NCBI GenBank assembly: GCA_039808325.1
Contig: JBDHSU010000045.1
Span: forward strand, 1 to 28,006
Length of the DNA: 28,006 bases
DNA from: JAFKKS01 sp039808325
GTDB lineage: Bacteria; Pseudomonadota; Alphaproteobacteria; Rhizobiales; Xanthobacteraceae
Direction: 5' to 3'
Part shown: positions 25,034 through 28,006 of the stretch, piece after piece
Numbering within the stretch: the first letter of the stretch is position 1
How the letters are laid out: every line of letters begins with the position of its first letter
Made by a program: the position numbers and the translations under genes
Notes under the pieces: model-generated
What the model was told of the DNA's origin: nothing
The model's database searches: none
The model's input: the letters and a program-made list of their open reading frames with translations, nothing else

Positions 25034-25048
25034 TTAATAATTCCTAAA
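25034..25048 (-). promoter_or_regulatory. Near-consensus CtrA box upstream of fliX
   Basis: On the minus strand this reads TTTA, seven bases, TTAACC, one mismatch from TTAA-N7-TTAACC. The perfect half points towards fliX, whose start is about 45 bases downstream. CtrA control of fliX is the simplest reading. Confidence 0.5.
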
Positions 25049-25054
25049 TCCGCC

Positions 25055-25099
25055 CGGCAATATCTGCCCGGTGCGGACCTCGAGCTACGGCAAAAGCCG
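25055..25099. promoter_or_regulatory. Two CGGCAA-type motifs, candidate FlbD sites between fliX and flgI
   Basis: CGGCAATATCTGCCCG (25055-25070) and CGGCAAAAGCCG (25088-25099) are imperfect palindromes of the type seen upstream of flgF. They lie about 65-110 bases upstream of the flgI sigma-54 promoter and immediately upstream of fliX. One bound regulator could therefore activate flgI and repress fliX. Confidence 0.5.
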
Positions 25100-25163
25100 C
25101 CGGCCATGTCTGAACAATAAAAAAATATTATTTATTCTCAGCATCTTAACTGACCTCTCGACC

Positions 25164-25179
25164 TGGCACGCGTCTCGCA
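25164..25179 (+). promoter_or_regulatory. Sigma-54 promoter of the flgI operon
   Basis: TGGCACG (25164-25170), CGTC, then TCGCA (25175-25179) keeps the strict GG-N10-GC spacing and the perfect -24 half. An AT-rich tract (25116-25138) lies just upstream and might bind a bending protein. It reads towards flgI, 49 bases from the -24 element to the start codon. Confidence 0.75.
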
Positions 25180-25212
25180 TGGCGTCGCGCGGGAGAAAGA
25201 GGGAGTTCAGTC

Positions 25213-26328
25213 ATGAAGGCCGCGCCGCGCGCGCTCCTCGCCATTGCCGCCATCCTGTCTTGCCTTGCGGGAGCAATGCCGGCGGATGCCGCCTCGCGCA
25301 TCAAGGACCTGGCCAGCATCGAGGGCGTTCGGCAGAATCAGCTCATCGGCTACGGCCTCGTCGTCGGTCTTAACGGCACCGGCGATTCGCTCAACAACGC
25401 CCCCTTCACCAAGCAGTCGCTGCAGGCGATGCTGGAGCGGCTGGGCGTGAACGTGCGCGGCGCGCAACTGCGCACTGGCAATGTCGCCGCCGTCATGGTG
25501 ACCGGCAACCTGCCGCCGTTTGGCACGCAGGGAACGCGCATGGACGTCACCGTCTCGGCGCTGGGCGATGCGAAAAGCCTGCAAGGCGGCACCCTTCTCG
25601 TCACCCCGCTCCTCGGCGCGGACGGAAACGTCTATGCGGTCGGTCAAGGCTCCGTCGCGATCGGCGGCTTTCAGGCGGAAGGCGACGCAGCGAAGATCAC
25701 GCGGGGCGTGCCGACCGTCGGGCGCATCGTCAACGGCGCGATCATCGAGCGCGAGATCGACTTCGCGCTGAACCGGCTGCCGCAACTCCGCCTGGCGCTG
25801 CGCAACGCCGATTTCACGACGGCAAAGCGGATCGCGGCCGCCGTCAACGATTTCATCGGCGGCGCTGTCGCAGAGCCGCTCGACCCTTCGACGGTGCAGG
25901 TCACCATCCCGAAAAAATATCCCGGCAACGTCGTCGCGTTATTGACCGAGATCGAGCAGTTGCAGGTCGAGCCCGATCTCGCCGCCAAGATCGTCATCGA
26001 CGAACGCTCGGGCATCATCGTCATGGGGCGCGACGTTCGTGTGTCGACGGTCGCGGTCGCGCAGGGCAATCTCACGGTGACGATTTCGGAGACGCCGCAG
26101 GTGAGCCAGCCGGCGCCGCTCTCACGCGGACGCACGCGCGTCGTACCGCGCACGCGCATCGGCGTGCAGGAAGACGGCAAGAAATTCGCCATGGTGCAGG
26201 AAGGCGTCTCGCTGCAACAAGTCGTTGACGGATTGAATGCCCTCGGCATCGGGCCGCGCGACCTCATCGCGATCCTGCAAGCGATCAAGGCCGCCGGCGC
26301 GATCCAAGCCGACATCGAGGTGATGTGA
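25213..26328 (+). CDS. flgI: Flagellar P-ring protein FlgI
   Basis: FlgI forms the ring in the peptidoglycan layer. The 371-residue length is standard. It has a signal peptide (LLAIAAILSCLAGAMPADA) and then SRIKDLASIEGVRQNQLIGY, the near-invariant family start. Further landmarks are GLVVGLNGTGDSLNNAPFTK, QSLQAMLERLGVNVRGAQLR and NVAAVMVTGNLPPFGTQGTR. Later come RSGIIVMGRDVRVSTVAVAQ and GNLTVTISETPQVSQPAPLS. It ends LIAILQAIKAAGAIQADIEV plus Met. Good GGGAG signals precede the ATG. Its TGA overlaps the next ATG by one base. Confidence 0.98.
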   Translation: MKAAPRALLAIAAILSCLAGAMPADAASRIKDLASIEGVRQNQLIGYGLVVGLNGTGDSLNNAPFTKQSLQAMLERLGVNVRGAQLRTGNVAAVMVTGNLPPFGTQGTRMDVTVSALGDAKSLQGGTLLVTPLLGADGNVYAVGQGSVAIGGFQAEGDAAKITRGVPTVGRIVNGAIIEREIDFALNRLPQLRLALRNADFTTAKRIAAAVNDFIGGAVAEPLDPSTVQVTIPKKYPGNVVALLTEIEQLQVEPDLAAKIVIDERSGIIVMGRDVRVSTVAVAQGNLTVTISETPQVSQPAPLSRGRTRVVPRTRIGVQEDGKKFAMVQEGVSLQQVVDGLNALGIGPRDLIAILQAIKAAGAIQADIEVM

Positions 26329-26675
26329 TGGCGTCTGTCGCGACGGCAGCGTCGAGCGCCCTCACGCGCATCGATCCGACGGCGTTGCGGGCGACGTCCT
26401 CGACAACCCCCGCGGCATCATCGACGCAAACCCTGCAAGCGAAGGCACGCGCCAAGGCTGAGGACTTCGAAGCGGTGTTTCTGAATTCGATGTTCCAGCA
26501 GATGTATACCGGCATCGACGGCGACGGCCCCTTTGGCGGCGGCACCGGCGTCGGCGTGTGGCGATCGTTTCTCACCGACCAGTTCGCGAAATCGATGGTG
26601 AAGGCCGGCGGCATCGGCATCGCCAACGACGTCTATCGCTCGCTTCTCGCCCATCAGGAGATCGCCACGAAATGA
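26328..26675 (+). CDS. flgJ: Rod-binding protein of FlgJ N-domain type
   Basis: This 115-residue protein corresponds to the rod-capping N-terminal half of enteric FlgJ, without the peptidoglycan hydrolase domain, as usual in alphaproteobacteria. The serine/threonine/alanine-rich first 35 residues are followed by the family core: KAEDFEAVFLNSMFQQMYTG, DGPFGGGTGVGVWRSFLTDQ and FAKSMVKAGGIGIANDVYRS. The ATG at 26328 overlaps the flgI stop (TGATG); a GTG one codon earlier is less likely. In Caulobacter the homologue has been called CheL. The stop overlaps the next gene (ATGA). Confidence 0.88.
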   Translation: MASVATAASSALTRIDPTALRATSSTTPAASSTQTLQAKARAKAEDFEAVFLNSMFQQMYTGIDGDGPFGGGTGVGVWRSFLTDQFAKSMVKAGGIGIANDVYRSLLAHQEIATK

Positions 26676-27169
26676 CGCGCCTTTCGCCCCACGGCGAGCC
26701 AGCCGCCGCAACGCCATCCGCCCCACCTATCTCCAAGGCTGAATGCCGACAATTGGTCGACAATCTCTTGCGCGTCATGGATTCGCTCCTGTCCACGGTC
26801 GAGCAGGAGACCGAGCTCGTACGCGAAGGAAAGCTCGCAGAAGCGACGGCGCTCGTCGCGGAGAAGGGTGAACTCGCGAGCCGCTATCTCTCCGACACGA
26901 CGCGCCTCAAAGCGAACGCCGCGGCAATATCCGAAGCGCTTCCGGAAACGCTCGCGCAGTTGCAGCAGCACCACGATCTCTTCCGCGCCCTGCTGCAGAT
27001 CAACCTCGCGGTGCTCGCCACGGCGCATGCCGTATCGGAAGGCATCATCCGCACCGCCGCGGGAGAAGTCGCACGCAAGGCGGCGCCGCAGACCTACGGA
27101 GCGTCCGGCCGCCCCGTCGCCACACCACGTTATGCGTCGCAGCCGGTCGCCGTAAGTCGCACGCTCTGA
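26672..27169 (+). CDS. FlgN-like flagellar protein
   Basis: The 165-residue protein starts at an ATG overlapping the previous stop by four bases; an upstream extension in the same frame is non-coding. It is almost entirely helical. Residues 22-75 (AECRQLVDNLLRVMDSLLST, then VEQETELVREGKLAEATALV) and 76-130 (LSDTTRLKANAAAISEALPE, then LAQLQQHHDLFRALLQINLA) read as an antiparallel helical pair. That is the shape of FlgN-type export chaperones for hook-filament junction proteins. The C-terminal 25 residues are proline/arginine-rich. Position after the rod-binding gene supports a flagellar chaperone role. The family assignment is probable, not certain. Confidence 0.7.
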   Translation: MTRLSPHGEPAAATPSAPPISKAECRQLVDNLLRVMDSLLSTVEQETELVREGKLAEATALVAEKGELASRYLSDTTRLKANAAAISEALPETLAQLQQHHDLFRALLQINLAVLATAHAVSEGIIRTAAGEVARKAAPQTYGASGRPVATPRYASQPVAVSRTL

Positions 27170-27325
27170 TGTCGGGGCTGTGCGTTCGGTCACTAAAATG
27201 CGTCGAATTTTACCGCCTTTCTGTAGAGGTCCTTAACCGCGCTACCTAACGCGTCATTTACGGCCCGCAGCTAAAATACAGATTCGCGGTACGGAAAAGC
27301 CTGACTGTCTATTCAGGAGGCTGAC

Positions 27326-27679
27326 GTGGAGACCGATACAGCGGGCCGCGCGGGCATGAGTCCGGCGCGCTCCGCGACAACGCTACGAGGAACCGGACGC
27401 GGCGTCAGCGCGACAACCGCGATCGAACCGACGCAGGCCGTGGCGGCCACCGCTCCCGCCACGGATCCTCACAACGACCAATCGCAGCAAGGACCTTCCC
27501 GCTGGTCGATGGGAGCCGGCGTGCGCGCCGCGCTGATGCGGGTGATGGAACAGCGCAGCGGCCGCACTTCTCGGCGCGCCAACGATCGCGTTCTGCAGCG
27601 GGCTCGCGCTTATGACCGAACCGGCGAAAGCGCACGAAACCTCGACGACGACGTGGCGCATACCGACATTCAAACTTGA
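27326..27679 (+). CDS. Unrecognised small basic protein next to flagellin
   Basis: This 117-residue reading frame starts with GTG at 27326, five bases after a perfect AGGAGG (27315-27320), the best ribosome-binding site in the window. The protein starts METDTAGRAGMSPARSAT, is low in hydrophobic residues and has no signal or membrane segment. One short amphipathic helix is visible (WSMGAGVRAALMRVMEQRSG, about residues 59-78), followed by a strongly basic segment (RTSRRANDRVLQRARAYDR). I do not recognise it. Its position between a FlgN-like gene and flagellin suggests a role in filament assembly or its control. It could instead be a spurious frame in G+C-rich DNA, but the start signal argues against that. 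Confidence 0.5.
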   Translation: METDTAGRAGMSPARSATTLRGTGRGVSATTAIEPTQAVAATAPATDPHNDQSQQGPSRWSMGAGVRAALMRVMEQRSGRTSRRANDRVLQRARAYDRTGESARNLDDDVAHTDIQT

Positions 27680-27719
27680 GCGGCGGGTTCGCACGGACCG
27701 TACCGGTAAACCTCAAGGA

Positions 27720-27733
27720 CGCCGACGTCGGCG
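27720..27733. promoter_or_regulatory. 14-base perfect palindrome upstream of flagellin
   Basis: CGCCGACGTCGGCG is a perfect 14-base palindrome in the gap between the 117-residue gene and flagellin. It lies just upstream of a possible flagellin promoter. It could be an operator, or less likely the end of the upstream transcript, since it has no T run. Confidence 0.35.
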
Positions 27734-27744
27734 GTTACCACTGA

Positions 27745-27770
27745 TTAACCATGTTTTTTTACGCCGAATA
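27745..27770 (+). promoter_or_regulatory. Possible flagellin promoter, sigma-28 like
   Basis: TTAA (27745-27748), 14 bases, then GCCGAATA (27763-27770) resembles a sigma-28 promoter (TAAA-N15-GCCGATAA) with imperfect halves and spacing. The same TTAACC (27745-27750) could be a CtrA half-site. No GG-N10-GC sigma-54 element is present in this gap. The call is tentative. Confidence 0.3.
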
Positions 27771-27795
27771 GAGACGGCTGTGGGAACTTTCGGCC

Positions 27796-27816
27796 GGTCG
27801 ATCCGAATGATCGACC
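27796..27816 (+). promoter_or_regulatory. Hairpin in the flagellin 5' leader
   Basis: The perfect 8-base arms GGTCGATC (27796-27803) and GATCGACC (27809-27816) enclose the loop CGAAT, 40 bases ahead of the flagellin ATG. In Caulobacter, FlbT binds the flagellin mRNA leader and limits translation. This stem-loop is a natural candidate for an equivalent element, or for an mRNA stability structure. Confidence 0.55.
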
Positions 27817-27856
27817 TATCCGCCAGTATGGCATCCGACCAGAAAGGTTCCTTCAA

Positions 27857-28006
27857 ATGGCTTCCGGTATCACCATTTCCGCCGGCGTCCGGCAGAATTT
27901 GCTTGCGCTGCAGAACACGGCGTCGCTTCTGAGCACGACGCAGAACCGTCTCGCCACCGGCAAGAAGGTCAACTCCGCGCTCGACAACCCGACGAGCTTC
28001 TTCACC
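27857..28006 (+). CDS. Flagellin, N-terminal part (cut by the window edge)
   Basis: The first 50 codons are present and open to the end of the window. The protein starts MASGITISAGVRQNLLALQN, then TASLLSTTQNRLATGKKVNS and ALDNPTSFFT. The D0 helix and the LATGKKVNSALDNP signature are typical of flagellins, and this form is that of Bradyrhizobium-type alphaproteobacterial flagellins. An AAAGG lies about nine bases before the ATG. The leader contains a strong hairpin. Whether further flagellin copies, flaF or flbT follow cannot be seen. Confidence 0.93.
   Translation, partial: MASGITISAGVRQNLLALQNTASLLSTTQNRLATGKKVNSALDNPTSFFT

Noticed and set aside
27735..27750. CtrA box upstream of flagellin
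   Set aside because: TTAC and TTAACC are separated by six bases rather than seven and the first half is imperfect; I treat it only as a half-site.

Overview
The window reads as a chromosomal segment of an alphaproteobacterium of the order Hyphomicrobiales (Rhizobiales), probably near the Bradyrhizobium/Rhodopseudomonas/Pseudolabrys group. The evidence is high G+C, a CckA kinase gene directly beyond flhB, FliX, a MotE-family protein, a cysteine-poor DksA, a flagellin of the type seen in Bradyrhizobium, and a palindromic intergenic repeat of a kind common in Rhizobiales. I identify the group by family resemblance only and ran no search.

Layout. Positions 1-4450 hold unlinked housekeeping and accessory genes: class I fumarase (-), a 27-residue membrane peptide (+), a Tim44-domain membrane protein (-), a cupin (+), a VOC-fold metalloprotein (+) and a small single-pass membrane protein (-). 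From 4447 to the right edge the window is almost entirely flagellar. In order these are cckA, flhB, fliR, fliQ, fliE, flgC and flgB (all -); a divergent control region; fliO and fliP (+); a compound palindromic repeat; a very large exported TPR protein, motE, a DUF6468-type gene, fliM and fliL (all -); a second divergent control region; flgF, flgG, flgA and flgH (+); a dimeric alpha/beta-barrel gene (+); dksA and fliX (-); a third divergent control region; flgI, a FlgJ-type rod-binding gene and a FlgN-like gene (+); an unrecognised 117-residue gene (+); and the start of a flagellin gene cut by the window edge.

How it works together. The genes encode the type III export gate (FliO/P/Q/R, FlhB), rod (FliE, FlgB/C/F/G), P and L rings (FlgI, FlgH, FlgA), switch (FliM), stator-associated FliL and MotE, and a filament subunit. 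The non-coding DNA carries a readable, Caulobacter-like control logic. Three exact TTAA-N7-TTAA (CtrA-type) boxes and one near match lie in front of flgB, fliO, the TPR gene and fliX. Sigma-54 type promoters (GG-N10-GC) lie in front of flgF and flgI, each preceded by CGGCAA-type palindromes that could be FlbD sites. The CckA kinase that would feed phosphate to CtrA, and FliX, which controls FlbD in Caulobacter, are both encoded here. The flgB-fliO region is arranged almost symmetrically: each divergent promoter has one CtrA box and one copy of a 19-base repeat.

The least explained parts are the 1154-residue exported protein, which shows three or four repeated beta-rich modules followed by a long helical repeat region and has its own CtrA-type box; the 117-residue gene next to flagellin; and the structured flagellin leader. 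I saw no tRNA, rRNA, CRISPR array, transposase or phage gene.
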